Source: Ramichloridium luteum (taxonomy: Eukaryota > Ascomycota > Dothideomycetes > Mycosphaerellales > Dissoconiaceae). Taken from it: a DNA stretch of 64,000 bases. The notes below the pieces were generated by a model. It was given only the letters and a program-made list of their open reading frames with translations, had not been told where the DNA came from and made no database searches. Every line of letters starts with the position of its first letter. The first letter of the stretch is position 1. Where the stretch lies: the NCBI GenBank assembly GCA_002368545.1, contig MTSC01000038.1, forward strand, positions 124,001 through 188,000, read 5' to 3'. This document shows, piece by piece, positions 9,886 through 22,169 of the stretch. A program made the position numbers and the translations under genes.

Positions 9886-12800
9886 TTACACCTTCCCACC
9901 CTCTAACCGTCGCCGAATGAGTTCCTGCAGAAGCTCGAGCTCGCGCCGTTGCTCGGGCGACAGCAGCTCGGTATGCTCGGACGACGGCGGCGACGGGGGA
10001 ATTGTACGCGGCGGGGTGCTCTTGGCAGCGAGGTGCTCGGCCTCGGCTTCGGTTGCGGTCATCTTCTCGATGACTTCCAGGGGTGCTTCAGCCTGCCAAA
10101 GATGAGTATTAGATTACGGCTTCGCACCATTATAGGATGACATCATGCGGGTAGGGTGAATAGGCGCAATTCGGGTATTATAGTGTGAGGGTGGACGGTA
10201 GCGACAGCCGGGCGACCGCGAGGCCAGCCGACGTGACATCGACATGCATCATCCGACTCTGCGCATCTCCAGAAACGCAAGGAAAGCGCATCGCAAGCGC
10301 AAAGCGAAAGAAGGAAAAAAAAAGGTCAAAACTCACAATCAACATGCCGACCAGATTCTCCACCTGGTCACGACCGAGGTCGAGCTGCTGCTGCTCGCTC
10401 GCAAATTGGGCCAGATTGAGCGCGAGCGACTTCTCGACGAATGGGCGTTTGGCGAAATTAGCCTGCTCGAGCAGCAGGAGTTCGGGGCTTGGCGGCTTTG
10501 CTGATGCTTCTTCTGCTGCTGCTGCGGCTGCGGCTGCTTCGGCTGTGGTCGGGGTGGCGGGCCCCAGCGCGTGCGGGCGTCGGCGTTTGTTGGGGGGATC
10601 GTTGTGCACGCATAGCGCGGTCTCGTCACGGAGGCGTTGCACGCGCGTCCTGTCGCATTGCGCATACAAGTCAGCTGACTGGCCTGAACAACGGTAATGA
10701 TGAACAGAAATAGATGATGACGACGATACGCACACTTTGACCTTGTCGATGAAATCCAGAATGATCCCCTTTGCTGGCAGCTTGTAGACGACTGGGCCAT
10801 CTTCCTGCTCGTAGAACTCCGAATCGGAACTGTCGGAGTGCAAATCATCGAGCACTTCGATGATGCCGTTGTTGCGAAAGCCACGGGTGAGATGCGTCTC
10901 GCGGTGCTTCGCGTTCTTGGGTTTGCGCAGGTGGAAGCGCCGGCGATTCGCGGTGCCGCTGCCCAGGATGCCGGTATCGACGGTGCGCAATTCTTGATCA
11001 GCATGCAGTGGGCACATCCAGTCGATGACCTTCTTGCCGTTCTGGTTGACCGCCGGTGGATTCGCAAGCGGTGGGTCCAGACAGTCGAGGTGCCAGTGCT
11101 GCCCACAGAAATCGCACGTGACAATGGCATATTGACGATGCGAGGCGAGGCCGCAATTGTAGCACAAGATCAGATTGCCTTTGCTGTCGCGTTCGCGGAA
11201 GTGATCGGGTTGTTCATCGCTGTAACCCGGTCGGTGCCTAATGAGAATCATGTGTCAGCCCACCAGAAAGAAGCGCGCCACCAGAGGGTAATCAGCCCGC
11301 AGGGCATAAACTGGCACACATACCGCGTCGTCTTCGTCACCGCCTCCACGAAGCCGCCTTGCTTGTCTGTCGCGACACCTTCGAAGAAATCGCGAATCTC
11401 GGCCGGTAGGATGTAATTCGTCGGGTTCTGCTTCTTGAGCGTGGCAAACAGCGGCGCAAAGAGGCCGCGCGTGGCCTTCTCGGGCGATGCGTCCAGCAGC
11501 CCGCCCGGTCGCTTCGTGAGGCAGACGTAGCAATACCAGGGCTCGTCGAGTTCCTTCGCGTCCTCGCTCAGCGGCGGGTCCAGGCAGGAGAAATGGAAAG
11601 ATCGGTCGCAGCCGTCGCAGCAGAGCAGATAGCCCGTACCGCCACAGGCTGAACAGAAGTCGTTGTTCTCCGATGCCGCCTGTGATGATGCATCGCGCGT
11701 TAGAGGACCGTACTTGCTTGTGGTCGGCGGCGTCGAGGGCATGTAAAAGTTGTAGGGTGATGAGAGGCGGTGGGCTGGGAGATGCATCGAGGGAAGCGCG
11801 AGACGAAAGGAAAAAGAAAGGAAAGGTGACGGTGATTGAGACGATGAACTCGCAGATTATGGTGATAGAAACAGTCGTGATAGCGTTCGTGACGGCGTGG
11901 AGATGATGAAGATGAATATCCGTGTCGCAACACGGGCGTGAAGCGACAAAAAGTAATGATGCAATTAATAAAGCCGGGAAAGTGCCGTGTATCAAGGTAA
12001 GATGGATGCGAAAATAGTAAGGTAGATTGGATGCGAGTGTAGATGCATGTGCGAGGGGCGCGTGGTGTGAGGTTTTCTTGTTGTCATGTAGTGTTGAAGT
12101 GTAGTGCTTTGTGTGTATGCGATAGACGCGTGGAGGTGTCAAGTGTTGGAGATGCAATGAATTCGGTGGTAGGCCGATCGGACAGTCCGCTTGCGCGTCG
12201 TGGTGCAGGGGGAGCCTCCAGAGGGTGAAAGCCCAGCCAGCCAGCCGGTGTGAGAGCGCGCCAGCCAGCCAGCCAACCGGCCAGCCAGTCCAGGCTTGTT
12301 GTGTTGAGGGACGCCCAACTGACGCCCGGGCTTGGGACCTGGGCTTGCGCTTTTTCTCGCTTGGGCTTTCTTGTGGATTTCGTGGGTGGGAGGAGAAAAA
12401 GGAAGGGCAATCGGTTCTAGTGGCTGCCTTTGACAGCGTGATACTTCTGCTCCACTCACCTCATCATTGTCATCGTCGCCGATCGGGCTATCTTTGCCCA
12501 CGCCGGGACCGCCAGCGGAGGCCGCCGCGCCGAACACGGCCAGGTTCTGTTTCTTCTCGGGTCTGCAAGATGTCGGAGTCAGCAACATGGACCATTCGTC
12601 GCTCCGCGCGGGATGTCTGGGTAATTTAGGGTGCTCGTGGGATCGGGTGGGAAGTCGTATTGGGTTGATGCTGTGCTTGAGCTCCTTCTGGCTTTCGCCC
12701 CGTCTGCCCCGCACCGTACCAAGTAGAGAGTGAACAATAATGATTGGTGCGTGCAAGGATGTGATGGACGGAGGTGATTGTGCCAGCATGACGGCGCAAG

Positions 12801-14841
12801 GGAGCATCAGCGCGCGATGGCCACGATGAAGTTGCCTCATAGCGCATGTCGCGCTCGCTCGCCAGGGCGAGCGGGATTTAGTGAACAACCAGATAGAACG
12901 AACAGAACAGAAAAGAAAAAGGGATTCCACTCACGATTGCTTCGTCTTCGCCCTCTTCCCCTTCCCGACCGTCGCGCCCGTCGCCATCGACGCCGGCAAC
13001 GCCGTCGCGCTGCCCTTCCAGACGGGCGTGCTTCGACCAGACAGCACCGGTGAGAGATCGGACAACGGGGAGTCCAGTGCCATGGCGCCGTCGTCACCGC
13101 CATCGTCGGCCGGCTTCGTCTGCCCGGCGGTGCGATTCCGCAGCGGCCGACCCTTCGCTGCCGACCCCTGCTGTTGCTGCTCGAGTGTTGCCGGCGCTGG
13201 CTCCAGTGACGGCCGAATATTACTCTCCTCGTAATCGTAGTCGCGCGTGACGGTCTGGCTGAGTCGGGACTTGGCCGCGGCGAGGGCGCGTTCGCGCTGT
13301 TCCTGATCGTGGTCGTTGGCGGCATGTTTGGAGGTTGACGGCTTGCCCTTGGTACGACGGAAAGAGGGGCCAAAGTCGTCGCCGCTGTCGAGGGCTGCTT
13401 CGGTGGAGCTTCGTTTCGCGCCGCGTGTCGGCGGGACAGGAAGTGATGATGGATCTGCGGAGGTCGAGGTCGAGGCGGCCGCGGAGGCGCGCGTCTTCCC
13501 GCCGGCAGGGTGCACGGTGAGTTTGAGTTTCGCGGGCGTCTCGATGCGGCCGTCGTCGGAGGTGAAGGAGGTCAGGGATGAGTCGCTGCCGACGCTAGTC
13601 GAGCGTTTCTTGCCGTTGGGGGTATTATGCGAGGAGCGTGCAGGTGCTGAGCCGTTGGCCTGGTCAGCGGTAGAAGCCTTGGGTTGGCCCTTGAGCTTGA
13701 GCGAGAGCTTCGGCCGGGGCAGATCCCTGGTGGCGGCAGCATTGAGAGCCGCCGCAGCCGCCGCCGGCGTCGACGTCGATGTCGTCGTCGAGGCCCGTGG
13801 CGACCTGTTTCCTCGCCCATTCCTACTGCTCGCACCACTACCACTCGTCGAATGCCGGCCCTGCTTCGCGGCCCCCTTGATGCCGCGCTTGACTTCGCGC
13901 ACGTACTGCTGGAACTCAGCGTGTTGGGCCTCGGTGGCGCGGTAGGTCAGGATGGCCTGGAGCAGGTCCGCCAGGCGCGCGTCCCCGCGGCTGCGGTGGT
14001 AGATCTCCAGCACCGTATCGCCGAGGTCCGGGCGGCCGAGGGTGCGCGCGCGCACGCACGCGTCCTCGACGACGCGATCGAGCCGGTCGCTGGCGATGAC
14101 GGGCACGGTATCGCCGGTCTTGCTGTCGGTGCCGTTGGCGGTGATGGTGGTAGCAGTAGTCGGTGTCGCTGGGGGAGCCGTGTTGGTCTTTCTTGTCGCC
14201 GCCGTCGGAGTCTCGTGGTGGTGGTTGCTAGCCTCACTATCCGCCCTCTCCCGGCGATTATTCAACGACTTGACCGCCCGCTGCCGCGTCCTCCGCCCCG
14301 ACTGCCTCGCACCGGGAGCATAATCTTCATCCTTCTCATCGTCTGCCGGTACGACCACGCCCGTTGTTGATGCTTCAGCAGCCATCGGCGCCGGCGATCC
14401 CTCCGGCGTCCTCTCCGCAACCCCATTCACGCCGCCGCTTCCCGCCGCCGACCTGCCTAGCACCGACTTCCTACTTCCACCATTATTCCCGCCTTCCGTC
14501 TTCGCCCGTCCACGGACCCGCGCGCTCGGCGCCTCGCCTAGTGGCTGCATGTGTTCGAGGACGCCGTGTGGACTGCCGCCGTGCTCGCGATAGCTGGCTG
14601 AGGGGGCCGCGAGGGAGGGCTCCACCCAGCGGTCCATGAACGTCTTCTTCTCTGAGTTGCTGCTCGCGTGGTGATCGGGCGTGTTCCGGCTGCCGTTCTT
14701 GCCGTCACGAGTCATACCCGAAGCGGTTCCATCGCCGCCGCCGCGGCCGCCGGTGGAGTCGCGCGTCTTGCGTTTGTGGCTGCTGCTTCCGGAGCTGTTG
14801 TGATGGTTGTTGCCGCCGTCCCGCAGGGAAGTGTCGGGCAT
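9886..14841 (-). CDS. RCO1: Double PHD-finger protein, Rco1-like (Rpd3S histone deacetylase complex)
   Basis: Predicted 1,129-aa nuclear protein. Six exons read in frame: 14841-12935, 12562-12460, 11679-11324, 11237-10734, 10649-10337 and 10092-9886. Exon 1 is long, Ser/Thr- and charge-rich and mostly disordered, with a conserved-looking HGGSPHGVLEHMQPLG. PHD finger 1 spans about residues 679-723 (C4HC3, CSACGG...CCDGCDRSFHF...WYCYVC). A second, atypical PHD spans 814-867 (CYNC...CDFCGQHWHLDCLDPP...CPLH). Two PHD fingers in this arrangement resemble yeast Rco1 and fission yeast Cph1/Cph2, which bind nucleosomes in the Rpd3S (Clr6-II) complex. A Glu/Arg-rich helix ends the protein. Introns 1 (372 nt) and 2 (780 nt) are unusually long for this window. 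An alternative is two genes, the second starting at the ATG at 11787. I prefer one gene because DDDNDE joins ENNDFCSACGG in phase at a CAG acceptor. Confidence 0.8.
11680..12459 (-). other. Long intron of the RCO1-like gene, with CCAG repeats
   Basis: Donor GTGAGT is at 12459 and acceptor ATCACAG ends at 11680, giving 780 nt. Around 12231-12296 the plus strand carries irregular CCAG/CCAGC repeats in two blocks. An open frame passes through part of the interval, and an ATG at 11787 could start a shorter downstream protein that would still contain both PHD fingers. The intron is inferred from frame continuity and domain context only. Confidence 0.5.
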
Positions 14842-15774
14842 CCTGTGTGTCGCGGGCCGGAGGGAGGGAGAGCGAGCGCCGCCTACAGAACAAAGAGCGA
14901 TGGATCGTGGTCAGTCTCGTGGGCTCCCCGGAGAACGCGTTCACAATTTCGCGAAAGCTGGGGGGAAGGAGAGCCACTCACCTCGAGCCTCATGCGTTGG
15001 ATAGTGTCTCTCACGCGCAATAAATCAAAAGGGAAATTCTCCGGTGCGCGTGAATTGTGGTGTGGGCGTGCGTGTGGGTGAATGGAGGTGCGAGGGTGTG
15101 TGAGAAGCACTCGCGTGTGTGGCCGTGTTGATAGGGCGAAATGCTGGGAGAGCGATGGGCGGACGGACCGGCTTGCGGAAGGCGAAGCGCAGCGCAACCC
15201 CGAGAATACCTTTACGGCGGGCTGCCGCCTTCTTGCGTTTGCTGGCTTGCTGCACGCCACGTCCTTTTTTCCTCTCCTGCCGTTCCGCTGCAGCAGATCC
15301 TTGTCCGTGTCACTGATGGTGGGGAAAGTAATGTTGTTGAAGAGTGAAGCACGATTCAGGCAGAAAATTTACTGTGTGTCATCGCCTTCACCCACAATAT
15401 GAAGAGTCATCGTCGCGCACGGCTTCGGGCCTCCGTGAGCCGATTCACTCCGTGCCGGCCGAAGCCCGCCCCGTCAGGCCCACCATCGAGACCGCTACCA
15501 CATCACATGATCCTTGCAAAGCTCGAGCAAAGATAATATGCATTTCAGTTATCTCGCCGGTGTTTTTCTACTTAATTTGCGTCGAATATGCACATCATTT
15601 TTTCCATCCGTCCACCCAACGCCCCCTGGCTCACACTCGGGCTAGCTTCCGACGGGCCAGTTCAGCAGAATTTCAAGCTGCCGCACATGGACTTGGCGAC
15701 ACTTAGATCCTCCGATCATAGCAAACTGCATCCGAGATGCTGCCGATGGCGTAACAGAGATCCTCTCTGCTGAT
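14842..15774. other. Promoter region of the RCO1-like gene and 3' end of the EBP1-like gene
   Basis: Both neighbours are on the minus strand, so this 0.93-kb stretch holds the terminator side of the EBP1-like gene and the promoter and leader of the RCO1-like gene. Open frames such as 14883-15260 (minus) and 14668-15081 (plus) have no recognisable domain and overlap each other. No gene is supported. Confidence 0.55.
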
Positions 15775-17362
15775 TTACTCGTCGTCATCGTCATCGTCGT
15801 CGTCCTCGTCATCATCGTCATCATCGTCCTCGGCCGGCTTGGCCGCCGCGGCCTTCTTCGCGGGCTTCTTCTTCTTCTTCTTGTTCTTGGGCTTGGTGCT
15901 CGCGGGCTTGCCAAGCGGCTGTTCAAGGATCTTGAGGATCTCCTCATCCTCGATCTTCTTATCAGATTTCCACTGGGAAAGATCCGGCTTCGGGGGAGCG
16001 GCGAGTTTCTGCAGGCCGTTCTTGGTGATGGCTAGAAAGAGTGTTAGCTGAGTTGCCGAACATTGAAATATGAGATGTCGGAACATGACTTACCAACAGT
16101 GGTGAACAGCCGAGTCACCGGCTCTTCATCTGCAGAGCCGATGACCTCGTACTGACGAACGACGCCACCGCGGACGCACTCCACGATACCGACCTTGCCG
16201 GCGCGCTCGTCATCAAGCTGACGCAGACTGAACGGGAACGTGCCGAACTTCTTCTGGATCTCGGACAGCGTGGCGCGCGAGCTGGGGCGCTTCAGGCCAT
16301 ACGTCGTCGCCGTGCGGCGGTGCAACGTGGCGCGCTTCGGCAGCGTCTTGACCTTGCCGGTGCCCAGGCTGACGCCGACCTCCACGCCCCAGACCTCGCC
16401 GACGGCGGGCAGGCCCTCGCCCTTGACGCCCTCGCCGGGCGCCAGGATGATCTTCTTCTTGCTCTCGATCTCGTTGCGGTCGAACAGCCAGCAGGTCGTG
16501 TTCTCCACCAGCGTGCAGCCGTAGCTCTTGACCACCTTCTCCAGGAGCTGGGTGATCTTAGCCTGACTGTACGGCTTCGCGGCCTGCGCCGCCTTCTTCT
16601 CCTCGTCGGTACCCGCGGCCAGGAGACCCGGGGGCATCATCAGTCGCAGGAGCAGCTCGTTGGCGTAGTGGGTCGCGAGGAGCAGGTCGGCCGGCTTGCC
16701 GGAGAGCGCACCACTTCCGCCCACAAGAACGGTGTCACAGACAATTGAGCCGAAACCGTCGATCTGCGCTCCGAGTTGAATCTTGACCGGTTCCTTTGCG
16801 GAGAGAGTCACGTCGGCCTCCTCGGCGTCCGAGACGAGCGGCGTATAGGGAGTGACATAGGAGCTGGGCGAGACCGTGCAAGGGTGCGAGATACCCTTGG
16901 TGATCTTCTTGCCCTTGTAGACCTTGGCGATCTCCTCCTCGAGCAGCTTGTCGCCGCGCTGGCAGATCTCGAGGATCTTGGCGCCCTCAACACACCATCC
17001 TAGAGGTATGTCAGCCGATTGCTCCCCCAAGTATGTCCCAAACGAATCCGCCCCATCATCCTCGACGTCATAGCAGATAGCTGGAAGTTGTTGCACTGAC
17101 CCGAGACGGTCTCAAGAACCTTTTGAGAAATCTGAGCGGCAGTCTTGTACTTGGTGAGGCTGGAATCGGCAATGTTAGGGAAAGGTCGGTGAGGCAATCG
17201 ACGGTGGAAATGCTCACGTGTCGGGGTTGGCCAACGAGTAGTCTAGCAGAGGATTATGTTAGCATGGATCATCGCGCATTTCGACACGGAATGAGCGCCG
17301 AATGCTGGAACAGCTGCTCGAGACGGGCTTGACGAACCGATGGGCGTGTTTTCCTCGGCCAT
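15775..17362 (-). CDS. EBP1: Ebp1/PA2G4-like protein (proliferation-associated, methionine aminopeptidase fold)
   Basis: A 423-aa member of the PA2G4/Ebp1 family (fission yeast Cdb4/p42), which keeps the pita-bread fold of type 2 methionine aminopeptidases but is not an active peptidase. Family members bind ribosomes and nucleic acid. Five exons join in frame: 17362-17338, 17242-17218, 17159-17101, 16999-16094 and 16031-15775. The first three are tiny. The joined start MAEENTPIDYSLANPDT leads into LTKYKTAAQISQKVLETVSG, WCVEGAKILEICQRGDKLLE and KGISHPCTVSPSSYVTPYTPL, matching the family closely. The tail has a lysine run (KPKNKKKKKKPAKK) and then about 17 acidic residues ending at the stop. 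The first donor, GTTCGT, is weak, so the shortest exon is the least certain join. Length fits the family (about 390-420). Confidence 0.92.
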
Positions 17363-18802
17363 GTTGACTATCGTGGAGGAAAACAGACTAGGTGAAGTGT
17401 TGATGATGGATCGTCAATGCTCGACACGTCGCAAGGGTTCCAATTCCCTGGTCGAGTATAGCAGGTCCCTCCGATGTTCAGTCGAAAGGGATCAGAGTCA
17501 CAAAAGCAGGAAACAAAGAAACGGTTCCTGAAGGCGTGGATCGGGCAGAAACAGATGCGATGTTATGACCAACGACATTCGAAAATGCTGTGTGGTGTGC
17601 CCCGCTATACAAGCCGCCCGCCAGGGTGTTCTGCCCTACTGCTGCAGTGCAGTCCAAGAGGAGGGGCACTGACGCGCTGCGATCTGGACATGGCACGTGA
17701 TGGCTTAGGGTTATGCGGCTCTTGTCGGAGAAGCGCGACGAAAGCATCTTGGTGGCTTCCGGATCGTTATGCATCATAGTGATGGATTGCTATTTCGGCT
17801 TTTACCAGGGGCATTCCGAGACCGAGATATGACTCCAATATGATAGCCTCATTTCGGCGCCGTTGTCCAATCCAGGGAAGCATCGAATGTACCAAGGATT
17901 GTCAACATCACTACAGAGATCAGGATACGGAGGCGTTGTATACACAACGCAAGTTTGATACCATAAATGCTTCCGGCAAATGCCCGGCTTGTGCAATCTT
18001 GAACTTTGACAGCTACCTTATAGTAGGAATGCCAATTCTGACGTGGTACTGTGATCATTGAGATCCTTGCATGGTGGTTTGGTTATCGATTCGAACTGCG
18101 CTTGAGAATATCAAAATGATACTGATAGATCAATTACATTGTGATACTTCTTTTCTGATCCCACCTCTCGTATGCATCCAATTGTCGACAATCTCAGTTG
18201 GCGGTGGACCGTTCTTGCAGTTGGCCCTGCTAAACGGGTATTTGCGTCCTCATCGAAAAGTGAAGTGGGAGTGCTCCCACTGACCCACATCGAGAGGGAG
18301 GGCCGTGGGCGGGTGATCGCAGCTTGTTGAGCTTGTGCGACTCGACAGCCGCCGACACCACCGCCGCTGCCGGCTCACCTCCACAGTGACGGCCACGACC
18401 AGATCAACTGTCCATATCTGCCCACGTTTCGCTGCTTTGTCCGGCGGCAGGCACACATCACCAAGCTCTCAACGAATGTGACGAATATTTTTACCTCTTC
18501 TCCTTCCCCATTCGGCGTCGGTAACACTCTTACTCCAGCCACGTTTCCGTTGGGAATAATAACCAGAAGCTGCCGCACAAAGCAGACACCGATAGCAACG
18601 ACAGCAAGCCATATTGGCAGCCACGGCAGAGGCAATCACGATCCAATCTCGTGCTCCACCCATCCAATTGTCAGCCAAGGCAACACTTGGCATCACGGGT
18701 TGACTGACTCCACCGACCGTCAGTGCTGCTTAATTCCTCACGACCTCGTCCTTCAACCGCTACACCTCCCATCGCTGCGCCGGCCGGAGCGACGGGCCCA
18801 GA
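17363..18802. other. Divergent promoter region between EBP1-like and TPS2 genes
   Basis: A 1.44-kb stretch with a gene leaving on each side. Two AGGGG sequences, the core of a stress-response element in yeast, occur at 17662-17666 and 17807-17811, about 1 kb upstream of TPS2. With a 5-bp motif this may be chance. Just before the TPS2 ATG the plus strand is C-rich (about 18740-18790). No open frame is convincing. Confidence 0.5.
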
Positions 18803-21738
18803 ATGTCTGGCAGGCATCAAAGCGATACCACCGACGGCAGCGATGCTCCAGATGACTCTCCCCCGAGCATCCCCGTGACGCCGACCATCAGCAACTCCAC
18901 CTACGCCGACCCTTCTCCATACGTGCGGACGGTGCGGAGTCCGCCAGAGTACGTGCTCGAGGCGATCGGTGCTCAAGGGCCAACGGAGTACTTCAACAGG
19001 AATGGCGCCGCTGTAGCCACTGGGACCACCGCATCACCGGCCGAGGCTACCATCGGAGTTCAGTCGGCCGACGATCTCCTCCGTCGCCTGAGTGTCGGCA
19101 CCCCAGGTCACCAACCCAAGGCCGCCATCAATACGACCGACCCTCGGACGGCTCACCCCTCGCTTGCACTCAGCGGGAACGTCATCAGCGCCGCCTTCTG
19201 TCTGCCCTACCGCATCAAGTACGCCCGCGATGGCACCTGGGAGCTTGAGCCGCGACGTGGTACGTCGGCCCTGTTCGAGTCCCTGTCATATCTCTCCTCG
19301 TCCGCGTCGCCGTGGAAACACACTTTGGTCGGCTGGACCGGCGAGATCGGCAAGGCGAATGCTCTGAAGAACCCATCGGGTGCGCCGCCTGCGGGCGATG
19401 CTCGTCCGGATTCCAGTGCCGCCTCACGGGAAGCTGCCGCGTACTCGCCCTACGCGAGCGACAAGCACACCGTCCACCACGAACCAACCCTGCAAATTCC
19501 TGCTGGAGATCGCGCCCAGCTGGAAAAAGATTTGAGTGTGCACTATGGCGGCAAAGTTACGCCCGTCTGGCTTCCGGACGAGCTTGACGACGATCATGTC
19601 GCCCACTTCCGGGCGCAATCAAGATGGCGACGGTATGGTGAGCATGAGCTGTTCACTCTCTTTCACTACAAGCAAAACGAGCCTACCGATGGTCGGGATT
19701 TGCGCAAGCAGTGGGCCGACTATTACTGCATGAACCAGGCCTTCGCCGACGCCATCGTGGAGGCCTTCACGCCGGGCGACATCATCTTCATCCACGACTA
19801 CCAACTGCTTCTCCTCCCGAGCCTCCTGCGACAGAGACTGCCAAATGCGTACATTGGCTTCTTCCTACATATCCCTTTTCCCAGTTCGGAGTACTACCGC
19901 TGCCTCACCCGTCGCAAGGAGGTCATGGAGGGCGTGCTCGGCGCCAACATGATCGGCTTCCAGGCGTACAGTTACGCACGTCACTTCTCTTCCTGCTGTA
20001 CCCGTATCCTCGGCTTCGACTCTTCCTCCGCGGGCGTGGATGCTTATGGCGCGCACGTTCCGGTCGACGTCTTCCCGATCGGCATCAATGTCGATGCGAC
20101 CATGCAGATTGCTTTCGGTTCGCCAGACATTGAGAAGAAGATGAACATCTTGCGCGACGTCTATGCAGGCAAGAAGATCATCGTCGGCCGCGACCGACTC
20201 GACTCGATCCGTGGTGTCGCCCAGAAGCTCCAGGCGTTCGAGATCTTCCTTGAGCGGCATCCAGAGTGGCACGACAAGGTTGTTCTGATTCAGGTTACTA
20301 GCCCGACGAGCGTGGAAGAGCGCGGCGACAAGAACGATCGGATTGCCAACAAGATCTCGGAGCTCGTTGCCCGTATCAATGGCAAGTTTGGCTCGCTCAG
20401 CTTCACGCCGGTGCACCACTACCCGCAGTATTTGTCACAAGAGGAGTACTTTGCCTTGCTGCGTGTGGCCGATCTTGGTTTGATCACGAGCGTGCGTGAT
20501 GGCATGAATACGACCGCGCTCGAATACGTGCTCTGCCAGCGCGACAACTACGGCCCGCTCATCATCTCCGAGTTTTCCGGCACGGCAGCCAGCCTGGGCA
20601 ACGCCATCCACATCAATCCATGGGATCTCGGTGGAACGGCGGAGGCGGTGCACTCGGCGCTGACGATGCCCGAAGAAGAGAAGCAGCGCAACCACAAGCT
20701 GCTCTACGAGCACGTCACGGCCAACACAGTGCAGGCATGGACGGACAGCTACCTGCAGCGCCTGCTCACGAATCTGGCATCGTACGACCAGGCGATCGCG
20801 ACGCCGGCGCTCGACCGCGCACAGCTGCTCGCGCGCTACCGTGCCGCCTCACGTCGCCTCTTCATGTTCGACTACGACGGCACGCTGACGCCCATCGTGC
20901 GCGACCCGCAGGCCGCTATTCCCTCGGACCGCGTCATCCGCACGCTCAAGACCCTCGCCGCGGACCACCGCAATCAGGTCTGGATCATCTCCGGCCGCGA
21001 CCAGGCCTTTTTAGATGAATGGCTCGGCCACATCGAGGAGCTCGGCTTCTCGGCCGAGCACGGCAGCTTCCTGCGCCCGCCGGGGGCCACCCACTGGGAC
21101 AACCTCGCCGCGACGATCGACATGTCGTGGCAGGCGGAGGTTATGCGCGTCTTCGAATTCTACACCGCCCGCACCCCGGGATCCTTCATCGAGCGCAAGA
21201 AGATCGCGCTGACGCTGCACTACCGTCGCGCGGACCCGGAGTACGGCGTTTACATGGCGCGCGAGTGCCAGAAGCACCTCGCCGCCACCGTCGCCAAGCG
21301 CTGGGACGTCGAGGTCATGGCCGGCAAGGCCAACCTCGAGGTGCGCCCGCGCTCCATGAATAAGGGCGAGATCGCGCGGCGCCTCGTAGCGGCGTACGGC
21401 GAGCAGGCACCGCCGGATTTCGTGCTGTGCTTGGGTGATGACTTTACGGATGAAGGTGCGCTTTTCTTCGTCTTCATCCGCCCGTCTCTGTCTACTGTGG
21501 AGTAAAACTGACGATTGAACTAACAGACATGTTTCGCACCCTCCGCGCCTCCTCCCTGCCCGAAGCCCACCGCTTCGCCGTCACCGTCGGCGCCAAGACC
21601 AAGCAGACCCTCGCCTCCTGGCACCTGCTCGAGCCCGCCGACGTCATCTCCGCCATCGCGCTGCTCAATGGCGCCACGGATGCCGGCAATGCAGGACCCG
21701 TGGCGGTTGTCGAGGGAAGCGTACCGGAGAGCCGGTGA
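18803..21738 (+). CDS. TPS2: Trehalose-6-phosphate phosphatase, Tps2-like, with N-terminal GT20 domain
   Basis: A 954-aa cytosolic enzyme that dephosphorylates trehalose 6-phosphate to trehalose, part of the trehalose synthase complex with Tps1. Exon 1 is 18803-21455 and exon 2 is 21527-21738 (GTGCGC, CTGAC branch, TAACAG), restoring DDFTDEDMF. The N-terminal ~100 residues are low complexity. The GT20 domain (about 135-660) shows VGWTG, HDYQLLLLPSLLR, HIPFPSSEYYR and RDGMN, but has DRLDSIRG (464-471), where active Tps1 enzymes have DRLDYIKG; this fits a non-synthase Tps2. The HAD phosphatase domain has D690-Y-D692-GT, IISGR and the G878-D-D motif with DFTDE. Orthologs are Aspergillus orlA and yeast TPS2. 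Fungal TPS2 genes are commonly stress-induced. The last 71 residues would be lost if the intron were retained. Confidence 0.96.
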
Positions 21739-22169
21739 GATGAAAGGGATTCGTGATGAGGACTTAGGAAAGAGGAGGGAAAGGAGCACGAAGGTGTGTG
21801 TTGTTAGATTCGGATTTCTCCGTTCCACTAGTTAGGAGAGCAAAAGAACTTCTAGATTTTTGCCCCGAGGACGTAGGAATCTGGCTTATTAGTGGTAGCA
21901 GAAAGACCTCGCCCAAAATGTTCTTGTATGCCATTGCCCCGTTCACATCCATTATGTCTTCAGAAAGTACGGACCTGGGAAAAGGAAACAACCGGTGTGA
22001 TGATGTTGCCGGCAGACCCAACATAGATTGCAACGCAGGAACCACGAGACGACACTTCCAAGCGACTCACATCAATTCATTTAAAATTTTGTTATTACAA
22101 AGTGATCTTACTAAGGGGATCGATACTCGCAAGTACCAGTTGCTCTCACTCCGAGGTGAGAGTCCCCCC
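21739..22169. other. Short intergenic region between convergent genes
   Basis: Shared 3' space of TPS2 (plus) and the nucleotidyltransferase gene (minus). It is AT-richer than the flanking coding DNA, as expected for 3' ends. No gene or repeat seen. Confidence 0.6.

Noticed and set aside
13316..14370. Plus-strand frames of 200+ codons over the RCO1-like exon 1
   Set aside because: Antisense shadows of a long, GC-rich, low-complexity coding exon.
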